From an uncultured Paraglaciecola sp. (GTDB lineage Bacteria > Pseudomonadota > Gammaproteobacteria > Enterobacterales > Alteromonadaceae), in NCBI RefSeq assembly GCF_913020055.1, contig NZ_CAJWCF010000040.1, forward strand, positions 1 to 39,935: a stretch of 39,935 nucleotides of DNA, given 5' to 3'. Below the pieces are notes generated by a model that did no database searches, was not told the origin of the DNA, and was given only the letters and a program-made list of their open reading frames with translations. The stretch's first letter is position 1, and each line of letters begins with the position of its first letter. This document shows positions 8,777 to 18,325 of this stretch, piece by piece. Both the position numbers and the translations under genes were made by a program.

Positions 8777-8950
8777 AGGGGAGTTGTTTCCGAACAATTG
8801 ATTACATTAGAAGAACTATTATTTTAGCGCAAATCGGCAGGTTTTTTGTTGGTTTAGCTAATACTTGTGTATGAAATGGAATTAATCGATGAATTGATTG
8901 CGTCAATAAGTATAATCTTAGGTACGTGTACCGTTTAATAAAATGATTCC

Positions 8951-9517
8951 ATGAAAAGTATTCAAATAGAAGATGATCTTTACCACTATATAGCTTCACA
9001 GACTCAAGATATCGGAGAAAGTGCTTCAGATATTTTACGCCGTTTAGTGATGCCCGAGTCGCTCTTGAACCCAGAGCAAAATAACAATGTCGATGAGACT
9101 AATACTGTTGACTCATTAGATAATGACAACAACACGACACAAATCGCGGACCTAGTTTGTCAGTCCTCTGCAGTGTTTAGCGAACTCGAAGGGCAACAAT
9201 TACAAGCTATCCCCAAAATGGTAGAAAGATGGTTGTTAGTGTTATCGATTATCCATAAACATAATCCTCAGCAATTTAGTAAAGTGTTGGGCATGAGTGG
9301 ACGAAATAGAACTTATTTTGCTATTGATAAAGACACACTCTTAGCAACTGGCAGCAGCACTAATCCTAAGAATGTGCCTGGCTCTGATTATTGGGTGATA
9401 ACCAATAACAATACCGCTAAGAAAATCAATATGCTCAAAGAGGTGGCTGAGCAAGTTGGCTTTAGCTTATCCGAAATTGAACAACTGATTACAATATTTG
9501 CCCCTGAACATATTTAA
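8951..9517 (+). CDS. seqA: SeqA, negative modulator of replication initiation
   Basis: SeqA binds hemimethylated GATC sites, sequesters the origin and organises new DNA behind the fork. The N-terminal oligomerisation domain (MKSIQIEDDLYHYIASQT, with IGESASDILRRL at residues 22-33) is nearly that of E. coli. A long acidic/asparagine-rich linker follows (about 38-70), and the DNA-binding domain has GRNRTYFA where E. coli has GRTRVYFA. The GATC-contacting loop PGSDYWVITNNNT is conserved. At 188 residues it is close to the usual 180. It lies 18 bases before pgm, the same order as in E. coli, so the two probably form an operon. A TATAAT-like -10 at 8911-8916 and a GGTAC-GT-GTACC repeat at 8921-8932 lie upstream; their function is untested. 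Confidence 0.96.
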   Translation: MKSIQIEDDLYHYIASQTQDIGESASDILRRLVMPESLLNPEQNNNVDETNTVDSLDNDNNTTQIADLVCQSSAVFSELEGQQLQAIPKMVERWLLVLSIIHKHNPQQFSKVLGMSGRNRTYFAIDKDTLLATGSSTNPKNVPGSDYWVITNNNTAKKINMLKEVAEQVGFSLSEIEQLITIFAPEHI

Positions 9518-9535
9518 TAAAGCATAAGGATCACT

Positions 9536-11188
9536 ATGGCTCTACATCCAGAAGCAGGAAAACCCGCGAGTAAAGAGCAGTTAGTCAACGTTGCAAAGTT
9601 GATTAGTGCCTATTACACCAATCAGCCTACAAAAGGTGATAGTACTCAGGCTGTGTCTTTCGGTACGTCAGGCCATCGTGGTAGCGCATTTTTAAATACC
9701 TTTAACGAAAACCATATTGCCGCAATCAGTCAGGCGTTGGCTGAGTTTAGGCAAGATCAAGGCATCACCGGTCCTTTGTATATGGGCATGGACACTCATG
9801 CATTATCTGAAGCGGCGTTTTCAACAGCCGTTGAAGTCTTAGCTGCTAATTGTGTGTCTTTAGTGGTGCAAGAAAATCGTGGATACACCCCAACACCTGT
9901 TATCTCTCATGCGATTTTGCAGCACAATGCTGATTCGCCGAAACAACAAGCTGATGGTGTGGTGATTACGCCTTCACATAATCCACCAGAAGACGGTGGT
10001 TTTAAATACAACCCACCTCATGGAGGGCCTGCAGACAGCGACGTCACCAACCTTATTCAGCAACGAGCAAATGAGATCATAAGTAATGATATGGCAGGAG
10101 TTAAACGAATGAGTTTGGCCGCTGCCTATGCATCTAGTTTTGTTAAAGAAATTGATTTTGCTGAAGACTATATTGCACAACTTGACCAAGTAATTGATAT
10201 GCAAGCTATCGCTAAAGCTGGTTTAGTCCTAGGCACAGATCCTTTAGGTGGCGCGGGCTTAGGTTACTGGGACAGAATAGCTGAACGTTATGGATTAAAC
10301 ATTGAAGTGGTTAATCGTAATGTTGATCAGCAATTTGGTTTTATGCGCCGCGATAAAGACGGAAAGATCCGCATGGATTGTTCATCACCTTATGCCATGG
10401 CGGGTTTGATTGATTTAAAGGACAGGTTTGATGTGGCATTTGGGAATGATCCTGATTTTGACCGCCACGGCATAGTGACCCCAAAAAGCGGTTTAATGAA
10501 TCCTAACCATTATTTAGCCGTGGCTATTCAATATTTGTATCAACACCGAACTGATTGGCCGCAAGATATTAAAGTGGGTAAAACCTTAGTATCAAGCAGT
10601 ATGATCGACCGAGTGGTGAAAGGTCTTGGACGTGAATTGGCTGAAATGCCAGTAGGCTTTAAATGGTTTGTGCAAGGTTTGTTGAATAGTGAAATTGGTT
10701 TTGCTGGCGAAGAAAGTGCCGGCGGCATATTTTTACGTCGTAATGGCAAACCTTGGGCAACTGACAAGGATGGCATCATCTTATGTTTATTGGCGGCTGA
10801 AATTATTGCGGTAACAGGTAAAGATCCTGGCGAGCATTACCAAGACCTTACCGAAAAGTTTTCTGCACCTGTGTATACACGTATTGATGTGGCTGCAAAT
10901 CACGCGCAAAAACAAGTATTAAGTAAAATGGATAAGAATGTTATTCAATCCACCGAATTGGCAGGTGAACCTATCACCAATATTCAAACTCATGCACCAG
11001 GCAACAATGCAGCAATTGGTGGAGTAAAAGTCAGCACTGAAAACGGTTGGTTTGCAGCAAGACCATCTGGTACTGAAGAAATATACAAAATATATGCAGA
11101 AAGTTTTAACGGTGCTGAACATCTCGACCTATTAGTAGAAGAAGCGAAAAAACTGGTCGAACAAGTGTTTAAAGTCGCAAGTGTATAA
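9536..11188 (+). CDS. pgm: Phosphoglucomutase (alpha-D-glucose-phosphate-specific)
   Basis: Interconverts glucose-1-phosphate and glucose-6-phosphate through a phosphoserine intermediate. The protein has 550 residues, against about 546 in E. coli Pgm. Visible landmarks are the substrate loop [10 protein letters not shown] near residue 43, the active serine in [14 protein letters not shown] near 146, the magnesium loop [10 protein letters not shown] near 303, the sugar-binding GEESAGG near 387 and the phosphate-binding [11 protein letters not shown] near 509. The start has AAGGATC just upstream and follows seqA by 18 bases. A stem-loop terminator follows at 11219. With glgP just downstream, it links glycogen breakdown to glycolysis. 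Confidence 0.96.
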   Translation: MALHPEAGKPASKEQLVNVAKLISAYYTNQPTKGDSTQAVSFGTSGHRGSAFLNTFNENHIAAISQALAEFRQDQGITGPLYMGMDTHALSEAAFSTAVEVLAANCVSLVVQENRGYTPTPVISHAILQHNADSPKQQADGVVITPSHNPPEDGGFKYNPPHGGPADSDVTNLIQQRANEIISNDMAGVKRMSLAAAYASSFVKEIDFAEDYIAQLDQVIDMQAIAKAGLVLGTDPLGGAGLGYWDRIAERYGLNIEVVNRNVDQQFGFMRRDKDGKIRMDCSSPYAMAGLIDLKDRFDVAFGNDPDFDRHGIVTPKSGLMNPNHYLAVAIQYLYQHRTDWPQDIKVGKTLVSSSMIDRVVKGLGRELAEMPVGFKWFVQGLLNSEIGFAGEESAGGIFLRRNGKPWATDKDGIILCLLAAEIIAVTGKDPGEHYQDLTEKFSAPVYTRIDVAANHAQKQVLSKMDKNVIQSTELAGEPITNIQTHAPGNNAAIGGVKVSTENGWFAARPSGTEEIYKIYAESFNGAEHLDLLVEEAKKLVEQVFKVASV

Positions 11189-11218
11189 AAAGCACATCTA
11201 AATTGTTAAAATAACGTA

Positions 11219-11256
11219 AAAAGTATGCGTGTTTTTGTGTGAATACGTATGCTTTT
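11219..11256 (+). terminator. Terminator of seqA-pgm
   Basis: AAAAGTATGCGT (11219-11230) pairs with ACGTATGCTTTT (11245-11256) through 12 positions, two of them G-T wobbles, around a 14-base loop. The T run is part of the 3' arm. It lies 30 bases after pgm and before the glgP leader. Confidence 0.65.
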
Positions 11257-11414
11257 GTAGTTATTTAACGTTTATTTAACAAACCTAGGCAAAAAATCCT
11301 GCTAAAACTACCTCATTAAATTTATCTGTAATTTTATTACGTCATTTGTAACCTGAAAAATCCAAAATACATCAGGATAAGTGACATCTGAATAAAGCGA
11401 ATTTGAGGTGTGAT

Positions 11415-13886
11415 ATGAGTGCAAAAAAGCCAGTTTCTAAAACGTCTGCGTTACCAAAAAAAGCAATTAAAGATGCAATTGTTAGACATCTACATTGCTC
11501 TTTAGGTACCGACGAAAATAAAGCCGATAACCATGCTTGGTGGAAAGCAACCTGTGCCTCAGTGCAAGAGCATGTGCTAGAACAACTTCGTAAAACCCAA
11601 AAGTCTCACTATCTAAATGATACTCGTGCCGTGCATTATTTTTCTGCCGAGTTTTTAATGGGTCGTTTGATGTCTAATAACTTACATAATTTAGGCTTAT
11701 TTGAACAAACTGACCAAGCGTTAAAGGAATTAGGCGTTAACCTCACCGATATTATGGAAGAAGAGCCTGATATGGCATTGGGTAATGGCGGGTTGGGGCG
11801 TTTAGCCGCTTGTTTTATCGACTCGTTAGCCACACTTGACCTTCCGGCCTTGGGTTATGGTTTGCATTATGAACATGGTTTGTTTCGCCAAGAAATCAAA
11901 AATGGCGAACAAATAGAGCGCCCAGATAGTTGGCGCGATTATGGAAACCCTTGGGAGATATGTCGTCCTGAGTCAATTCAAGAAATTCCTTTGTATGGCT
12001 ATGTTGAAACCAAATATGGTGAGAACGGAGGTATTAAAAAAGAATGGCATCCTGGACTAATTGTTAAAGGATTACCTTGGGATATTCCAGTAGTGGGTTA
12101 TGGCGGTAAAACGGTGAATGTTTTGCGTTTGTGGCAAAGCCAAGCGTCTGATTATTTTAACTGGGATGTATTTAATGCTGGTGGTTACGTGGACGCACAA
12201 AAAGAAAACGTGCAAGCCGAGACCATTTCTAAAGTGTTGTACCCCAATGATGAAACTGAAGCTGGTAAAGAATTACGTTTAATTCAGCAGTACTTCTTTA
12301 GTGCTTGTTCGCTAAAAGATATTATTCGCCGTTATAAAAGAGCCCATGGAGACGATTGGAGCCGATTTGCTAGCCAAGTGGTTATTCAATTGAACGATAC
12401 CCACCCTGCGATTGCCATCCCAGAATTGATGCGAATTTTACTCGACAGAGCTGAACTCGATTGGGATAGTGCGTGGAACATTTGCAGTAAAACTTTTGCC
12501 TATACCAACCATACGTTACTACCTGAAGCTCTAGAAAAATGGCCTGCTCGTATGTTTGAAAAAATTCTGCCTAGGCACTTAGAAATTATTTATGAAATCA
12601 ATCATAGATTTATGAGTGAAGTAGAAAAAGTATGGCCAGGTAACAATGCCATTAAACAGAAGTTGTCGATAATAGAAGAAGGCAACGAAAAAATGATCCG
12701 CATGGGCAACTTGTCGGTGATTGGTTCTTTTGCGGTTAACGGTGTAGCTGAAATACACTCGTCATTAGTGAAGAAAAACCTGTTCCCAGAATTTCATGAA
12801 ATGTGGCCTGAGAAGTTAACCAATGTCACCAATGGTATTACCCCACGTCGTTGGTTAAAGGCATGTAATCCTAAACTGTCGGCGCTAATTGATGACAAAA
12901 TTGGTGATGATTGGCCATTACATCTAGAAAAGTTAGAGCAACTGAGTCAGTTTGCTGACAATGCTAAGTTTCAAAAACAATTTATGAAAATTAAGCATGA
13001 AAACAAAGTAGCTTTGGCTAAAGAAGTATTGGCTTTAACGGGAATCGAAATTAATCCTAAAGCTATTTTTGATGTGCAAATAAAACGTTTACATGAATAT
13101 AAACGCCAACATCTTAACCTGTTGCATATTATGGCGTTGTATCGTCGTTTATTAGAAGATCCGACTTACGATATGCAACCAAGAGTATTTTTATTTGGTG
13201 CTAAAGCCGCGCCAGGATACAAATTAGCCAAAGACATTATTTATGCCATCAACCAAGTGGCTGAAAAAGTGAATAATGACAAACGGGTTAACGGCAAAAT
13301 TAAAGTGGTATTTTTACCTAACTATCGTGTCAGTTTGGCTGAAAAAATGATCCCAGCGGCGGATATTTCTGAACAAATTTCTACGGCAGGTTTAGAAGCA
13401 TCCGGTACTGGTAATATGAAGTTATCGTTAAATGGTGCGTTGACCGTTGGTACGTTGGACGGCGCTAATATTGAGATTGCCGAAGAAGTGGGCGACGAAA
13501 ATATTTTCATCTTTGGTCTTAATGTCGATGAAGTTCATGACCTTGATAAGGTTGGCTACAACCCATACGACTTCTATTACAACAACAAAGAAATCAAAGC
13601 GGTTTTGGATTGGCTTGAAACAGACTATTTTACCCCGGGCAAGCCTGGTGCTTTGGCTTCACTCAAGCATAGTTTGTTAGAAGGAGGAGATCCTTACAAA
13701 GTCTTAGCTGACTTTGAGTCTTATTCAGATGCACAACAAAAAGCCGATAAGGCCTATGGTGATAAGGCGGGTTGGGCGAAAATGGCGATCCTTAATACCG
13801 CACGTATGGGTAAGTTTACTTCAGACCGTTCGATTAAAGATTATGTGCGAAAAATTTGGCAGTTAGAGCCTTGTTCAGTCCAGTAA
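11415..13886 (+). CDS. glgP: Glycogen/maltodextrin phosphorylase
   Basis: Pyridoxal-phosphate-dependent glucan phosphorylase releasing glucose-1-phosphate from glycogen or maltodextrins, 823 residues and full length. The ATG at 11415 is chosen because GAGGTG lies four bases upstream; a TTG at 11403 would overlap that site. Seen in the protein are [11 protein letters not shown] near residue 75, the [14 protein letters not shown] block near 120, and the pyridoxal-lysine motif [16 protein letters not shown] with [10 protein letters not shown] near 660. The mid-protein block [17 protein letters not shown] is also typical. The product feeds Pgm, encoded immediately upstream but separated by a terminator. 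Other glg genes are not in this window, so a glycogen versus maltodextrin preference cannot be decided. Confidence 0.95.
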   Translation: MSAKKPVSKTSALPKKAIKDAIVRHLHCSLGTDENKADNHAWWKATCASVQEHVLEQLRKTQKSHYLNDTRAVHYFSAEFLMGRLMSNNLHNLGLFEQTDQALKELGVNLTDIMEEEPDMALGNGGLGRLAACFIDSLATLDLPALGYGLHYEHGLFRQEIKNGEQIERPDSWRDYGNPWEICRPESIQEIPLYGYVETKYGENGGIKKEWHPGLIVKGLPWDIPVVGYGGKTVNVLRLWQSQASDYFNWDVFNAGGYVDAQKENVQAETISKVLYPNDETEAGKELRLIQQYFFSACSLKDIIRRYKRAHGDDWSRFASQVVIQLNDTHPAIAIPELMRILLDRAELDWDSAWNICSKTFAYTNHTLLPEALEKWPARMFEKILPRHLEIIYEINHRFMSEVEKVWPGNNAIKQKLSIIEEGNEKMIRMGNLSVIGSFAVNGVAEIHSSLVKKNLFPEFHEMWPEKLTNVTNGITPRRWLKACNPKLSALIDDKIGDDWPLHLEKLEQLSQFADNAKFQKQFMKIKHENKVALAKEVLALTGIEINPKAIFDVQIKRLHEYKRQHLNLLHIMALYRRLLEDPTYDMQPRVFLFGAKAAPGYKLAKDIIYAINQVAEKVNNDKRVNGKIKVVFLPNYRVSLAEKMIPAADISEQISTAGLEASGTGNMKLSLNGALTVGTLDGANIEIAEEVGDENIFIFGLNVDEVHDLDKVGYNPYDFYYNNKEIKAVLDWLETDYFTPGKPGALASLKHSLLEGGDPYKVLADFESYSDAQQKADKAYGDKAGWAKMAILNTARMGKFTSDRSIKDYVRKIWQLEPCSVQ

Positions 13887-13942
13887 ATCTGTACCCTTAG
13901 ATTAGTTAAATCCAATATAATGGTAATTACAGTTATGTTTTT

Positions 13943-13976
13943 AAAAGCTCAAACAAGTGTTTGGGCTTTTGTTGTT
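13943..13976 (+). terminator. Terminator of glgP
   Basis: AAAAGCTCAAAC (13943-13954) pairs with GTTTGGGCTTTT (13959-13970), with one G-T wobble, around an AAGT loop, and is followed by GTTGTT. It lies 56 bases after the glgP stop. Confidence 0.85.
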
Positions 13977-14083
13977 ATATAGTTAGTCAACCTTAATAAA
14001 TGTGATCTGTTTGTAAACGAAATCTGTATTTGTTTACATTAGGTTAATATTAACGTCTACTTAATGTGTTCAGTTAGTTTTTA

Positions 14084-15409
14084 ATGAGGCAGTATTTTTC
14101 AATGCAACATGAATCATTAATAACCATTCCAAATCGCTATGCGTTTTTGGGGGAAATAGAACAACTTCTGAAAACAGATGCTGAGCAATCTTTATTGCTA
14201 ATTGATGTGGTGCGCTTTTCTGATGTGAGTACCAGCTTTGGTTTTGAGTTTGGCGACAAAATACTCTTAGAAATTGCCAATCGAATTGCGTTTTTGTTTA
14301 GCGATAACTTACTAGTTGGCCGTGTTGGTGGTGATGTTTTTGGGGTGATTCTGTCTGGCAATCACCAGCAGAAACACTTACATGATTTTTTCAGCCACTT
14401 AGTTCAACATTTCAAAATCCCTATTAAATGCGATGACCATGCCTTTATCGCTGACTTTAATGTGGGAGCCGCATCAAACCCTAAAAATAATAGTGATATT
14501 AATCATTTTTTTTCCTTAGCAGAAACGGCGTTAAAACAAGCAAAAGACAATAAATTTGATAATTTTCAGTATGCTCAAAATTTAGCTGATGTCACCACAG
14601 GGAGAGCGTTAGCACTTAAAGCAGATATCACTCGCGCGTTGGAAAAAAATGAGCTCGAAATCTACTTCCAGCCCAAAATTGAGTTGAATACGTTACAGAT
14701 TATAGGGGCAGAATGTTTATTGCGCTGGAATCACCCATTAGACGGTTTGATTTTTCCAGGTGCGTTAATTGAAGCTGCTGAATCGTACAATATGATGAAC
14801 GAGCTTGGTTATTGGGTTTTAGAGCAAGCGTTCATAGGGGCTGCATACCTAAATAGTGTGGGGTTATATTTAAAGATTTCAGTCAATATGTCGCCCTCTC
14901 AATTATATGATTTAAAGTTTGCTAGCAATATTAAAGCGATGGCGAAAAAACATCAGGTGGCATTATCCCAGTTTGAATTAGAACTGACAGAAGATGTCGC
15001 TTTGTCTAATTCAATTTTAGTTAAAAAACAATTGTCACAAATTCGTTCACTTGGCGCGACTATTGCGATTGATGATTTTGGTAAGGGATATTCTAATTTA
15101 GCGTATTTACGTGATATTGAAATAGACAGTATTAAAATTGATAAGTCGTTTATTTTGCAGATTGATCAAAGCCCAGTTAATCGCGCGATAGTCGAGGCCA
15201 GCAAGTTGATTGCCGAAGCGGCGAATTGCGAATTAGTTGCTGAAGGTATTGAAAGTATTCAACATCTGCATATTTTACGTGAAATTGGCATTACATCTGG
15301 CCAAGGATTTTTGTTTTCTAAAGCGATCTCGATCCATGATTTTGTAGAGCTAGCTAACAAAGACATGGCAGTAGGCACATCCTTAGTGCGCACACAGCAA
15401 ACTGCTTAA
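14084..15409 (+). CDS. GGDEF-EAL protein, degenerate GGDEF, probable c-di-GMP phosphodiesterase
   Basis: Cytoplasmic two-domain c-di-GMP protein of 441 residues with no membrane or sensor domain. The GGDEF domain (about 10-165) has RVGGDVFGV, so the GGDEF motif is GGDVF (82-86) and diguanylate cyclase activity is unlikely. The EAL domain (about 175-430) has E210-C-L in place of EAL, a common active variant. It retains QPKIEL, the N in SVNMSPSQL, the metal residues in AIDDFGKGYSNL (near 325), IKIDKSFI, and E in AEGIES, so hydrolysis of c-di-GMP is plausible. The start is uncertain: the ATG at 14084 has no Shine-Dalgarno sequence, while one at 14102 (MQHESL) has GAGG twelve bases upstream. It appears monocistronic. 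Confidence 0.88.
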   Translation: MRQYFSMQHESLITIPNRYAFLGEIEQLLKTDAEQSLLLIDVVRFSDVSTSFGFEFGDKILLEIANRIAFLFSDNLLVGRVGGDVFGVILSGNHQQKHLHDFFSHLVQHFKIPIKCDDHAFIADFNVGAASNPKNNSDINHFFSLAETALKQAKDNKFDNFQYAQNLADVTTGRALALKADITRALEKNELEIYFQPKIELNTLQIIGAECLLRWNHPLDGLIFPGALIEAAESYNMMNELGYWVLEQAFIGAAYLNSVGLYLKISVNMSPSQLYDLKFASNIKAMAKKHQVALSQFELELTEDVALSNSILVKKQLSQIRSLGATIAIDDFGKGYSNLAYLRDIEIDSIKIDKSFILQIDQSPVNRAIVEASKLIAEAANCELVAEGIESIQHLHILREIGITSGQGFLFSKAISIHDFVELANKDMAVGTSLVRTQQTA

Positions 15410-15503
15410 CTAATAAGCGTTTGTTAAAATACAAGAGTTAAGATTCTGTTTAGCGTAATATTAGCGCTTCAGAAATTATTCCTGCGACTCATACCAGCTC
15501 ATT

Positions 15504-16571
15504 ATGCAAACACAATTCAACACATCTATACAAAACACCATACAAACGTTAAAGCAACAAGGTAACTTTCTTGTGTTATCGCGTACTCAAGCTTCACTTT
15601 TTAGTACACCATTTGATTTTACTATTAATGAACATACACAAGTTAACGTATTAGCCGAGGGCATTATCAGTTTTGAACCAATTGCTGATAGCGACAAGGA
15701 TATTGTGCTTTCCTGTGGTGTACACGGTAACGAAACCGCGCCAATAGAAATCTGCGACGATTTAGTCAAGGCTATTTTGACGTGCAAAATAGTGGTCAAA
15801 CAACGTACTTTGTTTTTATTTGGAAATTTACCCGCTATGGATATTGCCGAACGTTTTATTGAAGAAAACATGAATCGTTTGTTTAGTGGTGAACATAAAA
15901 ATCTAGCTGCAGGGCAACAAATAAATGCTGAACGACGCCGAGCAAAACAATTAGAAGATGCGGTTAAAGACTTTTATTTGGGCGCAAGTCCACAACAGGT
16001 TAGAAGCCGTTTTCACTATGATTTACATACTGCTATTCGCGCATCGAAAAATGACAAGTTTGCAGTCTATCCATTTCAAAATGGTAAACCTTGGGACAAA
16101 TATCAACTACAAATTTTGTTAGCTTGTGGTGTAAATACCATTTTATTGTCTGGCAGTGCTACTACTACTTTTAGTTATTATTCGGTCACTGAGTTTAACG
16201 CCCAAGCGTTTACCGTTGAATTGGGTAAAGTCATGCCATTTGGGCAAAATAACATGGACAACTTTAGTGAGGTAGTGACTACTTTGACCGCGCTTATTTG
16301 TGCTACAGAGTTAAACCTTAAACCTTACTGTGCAGAAGACTTTTTGATCTATGAAGTGAACCAAGTGATCAATAAACAGCAGGCAGATTTTGCGCTAAAT
16401 TTTGCCGAAGACGCACCTAACTTTAGTGATTTTGCTAAAGATCATTTATTAGCTTATGAAAGTGGCTGCGAATACCGTGCTCAATTTGAAGGGGAGGCGA
16501 TTGTGTTTCCTAACGCCGATGTTGAAATTGGTCAACGTGCATTGTTAACTGTTATACCGACTGAAATTTAG
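15504..16571 (+). CDS. astE: Succinylglutamate desuccinylase / aspartoacylase family protein (AstE-like)
   Basis: Zinc-dependent M14-related hydrolase, 355 residues. In the arginine succinyltransferase pathway AstE splits N-succinylglutamate to succinate and glutamate. The zinc site is visible as SCGVHGNETAP near residues 71-80 (H and E of HxxE) with a downstream DLHTAIR histidine near 176. Full-family blocks LFLFGNLPAM, ENMNRLF, FAVYPF and TVELGKVMPFG are present, and the length is right for AstE. The other ast genes (astCADB) are not adjacent, so substrate assignment rests on similarity alone. The gene is followed after nine bases by the HIT gene and probably forms an operon with it and ybjQ. 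Confidence 0.85.
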   Translation: MQTQFNTSIQNTIQTLKQQGNFLVLSRTQASLFSTPFDFTINEHTQVNVLAEGIISFEPIADSDKDIVLSCGVHGNETAPIEICDDLVKAILTCKIVVKQRTLFLFGNLPAMDIAERFIEENMNRLFSGEHKNLAAGQQINAERRRAKQLEDAVKDFYLGASPQQVRSRFHYDLHTAIRASKNDKFAVYPFQNGKPWDKYQLQILLACGVNTILLSGSATTTFSYYSVTEFNAQAFTVELGKVMPFGQNNMDNFSEVVTTLTALICATELNLKPYCAEDFLIYEVNQVINKQQADFALNFAEDAPNFSDFAKDHLLAYESGCEYRAQFEGEAIVFPNADVEIGQRALLTVIPTEI

Positions 16572-16580
16572 GGCTTTTAC

Positions 16581-17003
16581 ATGACTACTTTTATTTTACA
16601 TCCGCAATTAGCCACAGACAGTGAACTAGTGACTGAATTATCATTATGTTCGGTAAGACTTATCAAGGATGCTAACTATCCTTGGCTTATATTAGTACCG
16701 CGTATTGCTGACATAAAAGATGTGATTGACTTGAGTGATGCCCAACAGCATGTTTTATGGCAAGAGTCAGCATTGGTTAGCCGAGCACTTAAACATTTGT
16801 TTACACCTGATAAGTTGAATGTTGCAGCCCTGGGTAATATCGTGCCTCAGTTGCATTTGCACCATATTGTACGTTATCAACATGACGTAAGTTGGCCTAA
16901 CCCGATATGGGGGCAGGTGCCACCTAAGACTTATTCCGAACAGCAATTAGCCGAACAAGTTAATTTAATTAAAACTGAAATTGAAGCAAGGAGAGACAAA
17001 TGA
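16581..17003 (+). CDS. HIT-domain nucleotide-binding protein
   Basis: A 140-residue histidine-triad protein. HIT enzymes bind nucleotides and hydrolyse or transfer nucleotidyl groups through a conserved His cluster, seen here as [11 protein letters not shown] near residues 90-100. This matches the HxHxH-like triad in the variant form common in marine gammaproteobacteria, followed by [11 protein letters not shown]. The N-terminal YPWLILVPR strand is typical. Its last codons overlap the ybjQ start by four bases (ATGA) and carry that gene's AAGGAG site, so translation is coupled. The natural substrate is unknown. Confidence 0.88.
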   Translation: MTTFILHPQLATDSELVTELSLCSVRLIKDANYPWLILVPRIADIKDVIDLSDAQQHVLWQESALVSRALKHLFTPDKLNVAALGNIVPQLHLHHIVRYQHDVSWPNPIWGQVPPKTYSEQQLAEQVNLIKTEIEARRDK

Positions 17004-17326
17004 TAGTAAGCACAACTCATCAGCTAGAAGGCAAAAAAATTGAACAGTATTTAGGTATTGTTGTTGGTGAAGCCGTAATGGGCGCTAATTTATTTAAGGA
17101 TATATTTGCTTCAATTCGCGACATTGTGGGTGGTCGTTCAGGGGCTTACGAAGACGAATTAACCAAAGCTCGGAAGATTGGTTTTCAGGAATTAGAACAT
17201 GAAGCACGCTCTATTGGTGCTAATGCGGTTGTTGGTGTGGATATTGACTATGAGGTAGTCGGTAAAGGCGGCAGTATGTTGATGGTGAGTATTAGTGGTA
17301 CCGCTGTGAAGTATGTTGATAAGTAG
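17000..17326 (+). CDS. YbjQ/UPF0145 family protein
   Basis: A 108-residue member of the YbjQ (UPF0145) family, small pentameric proteins sometimes labelled putative heavy-metal-binding. The core is visible as [20 protein letters not shown], then [19 protein letters not shown], and [20 protein letters not shown] near the C-terminus. No function is established; metal binding is only a family label. The start ATG overlaps the HIT stop by four bases with AAGGAG just upstream. A CACAGAA-ACCC-TTCTGTG hairpin at 17386-17403, followed after a short gap by seven T residues, may end the operon. Confidence 0.9.
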   Translation: MIVSTTHQLEGKKIEQYLGIVVGEAVMGANLFKDIFASIRDIVGGRSGAYEDELTKARKIGFQELEHEARSIGANAVVGVDIDYEVVGKGGSMLMVSISGTAVKYVDK

Positions 17327-17385
17327 GCGTAGCAGATAGTTTTGGTTAATGCCCTAGAGGGCACTGGCATGCTTGGCTGGTTTCT

Positions 17386-17418
17386 CACAGAAACCCTTCT
17401 GTGCGACTTACTTTTTTT
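17386..17418 (+). terminator. Possible terminator after ybjQ
   Basis: CACAGAA (17386-17392) and TTCTGTG (17397-17403) form a 7-bp stem with an ACCC loop. A run of seven T residues lies eight bases further on, longer than ideal. A second hairpin, TGCCCT-AG-AGGGCA, stands just upstream at about 17350-17363. Confidence 0.4.
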
Positions 17419-17617
17419 ATAAAGTCAGTCCTTGCACTTTACCTTTCAGACCAGCTAAAGCTGTAGCATATTTATCCAAAAAGAATGCTCTGCAAGCAAA
17501 ATAGTCCTCTCGAGGACAAAACGTTTCATCCAATAATTTACTCACTTTTGCAGGTTGCAATGATCCGCTTCCCGCGAGGAATTGCTTAATTGCCTTTCTC
17601 TGATTGGAAGAGAATAT
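17417..17617 (-). pseudogene. Coding-like remnant without start codon
   Basis: On the minus strand a frame bounded by stops reads SSNQRKAIKQFLAGSGSLQP, then AKVSKLLDETFCPREDYFA, CRAFFLDKYATALAGLKGKV and QGLTL. It has no ATG; a GTG at 17545 could start the last 42 codons. The amino acid mix, with the charged helix and the CPREDYFACRAFFLDKY block, looks like true protein rather than chance. I recognise no family. It may be a small gene that lost its start, or the tail of a deleted gene. It lies directly left of the inserted cassette. Confidence 0.3.
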
Positions 17618-17693
17618 TTATCAAAGAACAATGTAGAGGCTGAGTAAATAAATGGCCCGGGTCATAGGCGATATGATGTCGTCTAATAAATGG

Positions 17694-18271
17694 TTATACC
17701 TAAACAATAATATTGAGGCTCTATGAAAACTTTATGCATGATTTTATTCACTTTTATTTCATTTTCATCACTGGCTAATGAAGCTCCTCTAACAGTCAAA
17801 ATGAAAGCTCTTGATACCGAGCTTTTTGAATCTTTTAATCAATGTCACAATCCTAAAGAATTGGATAAACATGCCCGCTATTTTTCTCCTGACGTAGAGT
17901 TTTACCATGATAATGGCGGTGTAACTTGGGATCGTGACATTATGATTTTAAATACTAAAAATAATGCATGTGGTAACTATACGCGCAAACTTGTTGCTGA
18001 TTCCTTCAAGGCTTATCCAATTAAAGAGTTTGGGGCAATCACTGAAGGCGTCCATGTCTTTTGCGAAACAAAACTAAAAAGTGCGAAGGAAAAGCCGATT
18101 TTGTTATGGTTTGGCGCAATGTAAATAATAAGTGGGAAATTACACGAGCATTAAGTTACGGACATCGTGAAAACTAAAAGATAGGTATAACAAAAAATCT
18201 ATAAGGACTAAACACTGTGGGTTGTTCGCTTTGCTCATTTTAGTCCACAATTTTAGCCTGTTATTGGGGCG
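17694..18271 (+). mobile_element. Solitary integron-type gene cassette
   Basis: The segment has the anatomy of one integron cassette. At the left is a core G/TTATAC (17693-17699), then a gene starting 24 bases later, then an attC-like site beginning GTATAAC (18185-18191) and ending G/TTAGAT (18271-18277). The left TTATAC and the attC left arm GTATAAC are exact complements, as expected for the two ends of the same circular cassette. The length of 578 bases is ordinary for a cassette. No integrase, attI or second cassette is visible nearby. It may therefore be an insertion at a secondary site or a leftover from a lost array. Confidence 0.65.
17723..18177 (+). pseudogene. Exported SnoaL-like (DUF4440/NTF2-fold) protein, frameshifted
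   Basis: The ATG at 17723 opens a signal peptide (MKTLCMILFTFISFSSLANE) followed by an NTF2-fold SnoaL-like domain. Visible blocks are ELFESFNQCHNPKELDKHAR, YFSPDVEFYHDNGGVTWDRD, and CGNYTRKLVADSFKAYPIK. The frame stops at 18122-18124 after KPILLWFGAM. In another frame the sequence continues from about 18102 as MVWRNVNNKWEITRALSYGH, then REN and a stop at 18175-18177. This is the standard C-terminal strand pair of the family (W..NxxKWxITRxLSYxH). A one-base deletion (or two-base insertion) near 18095-18103 explains both. It could be a real lesion or a sequencing error in the TTTTGTTATGG stretch. It is the only gene of the integron cassette. The substrate is unknown. Confidence 0.8.
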
Positions 18272-18277
18272 TTAGAT
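18185..18277 (+). repeat. attC-like recombination site
   Basis: A 93-base imperfect inverted repeat directly after the SnoaL-like gene. The outer cores are GTATAAC (18185-18191) and GTTAGAT (18271-18277); the second fits the GTTRRRY consensus. The inner arms GGACTAAA (18205-18212) and TTTAGTCC (18239-18246) form an 8-bp stem. The right end TTGGGGCGTTAG strongly resembles the 3' end of attC sites in chromosomal integrons of marine Vibrio-like bacteria. The loop is poorly conserved, as usual for attC. Confidence 0.7.
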
Positions 18278-18299
18278 TTACACAAAAAATTGGCTTAAT

Positions 18300-18325
18300 G
18301 ATTAGTCAGTCGAGTTGACTCAATC
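18300..18325 (-). terminator. Possible terminator of the yffB-dapE operon
   Basis: GATT-AGTCA (18300-18308) pairs with TGACT-C-AATC (18316-18325), a 9-bp stem with one bulge. On the minus strand it overlaps the stop codon of the DUF2897 gene, and six T residues follow about ten bases later. Confidence 0.4.
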
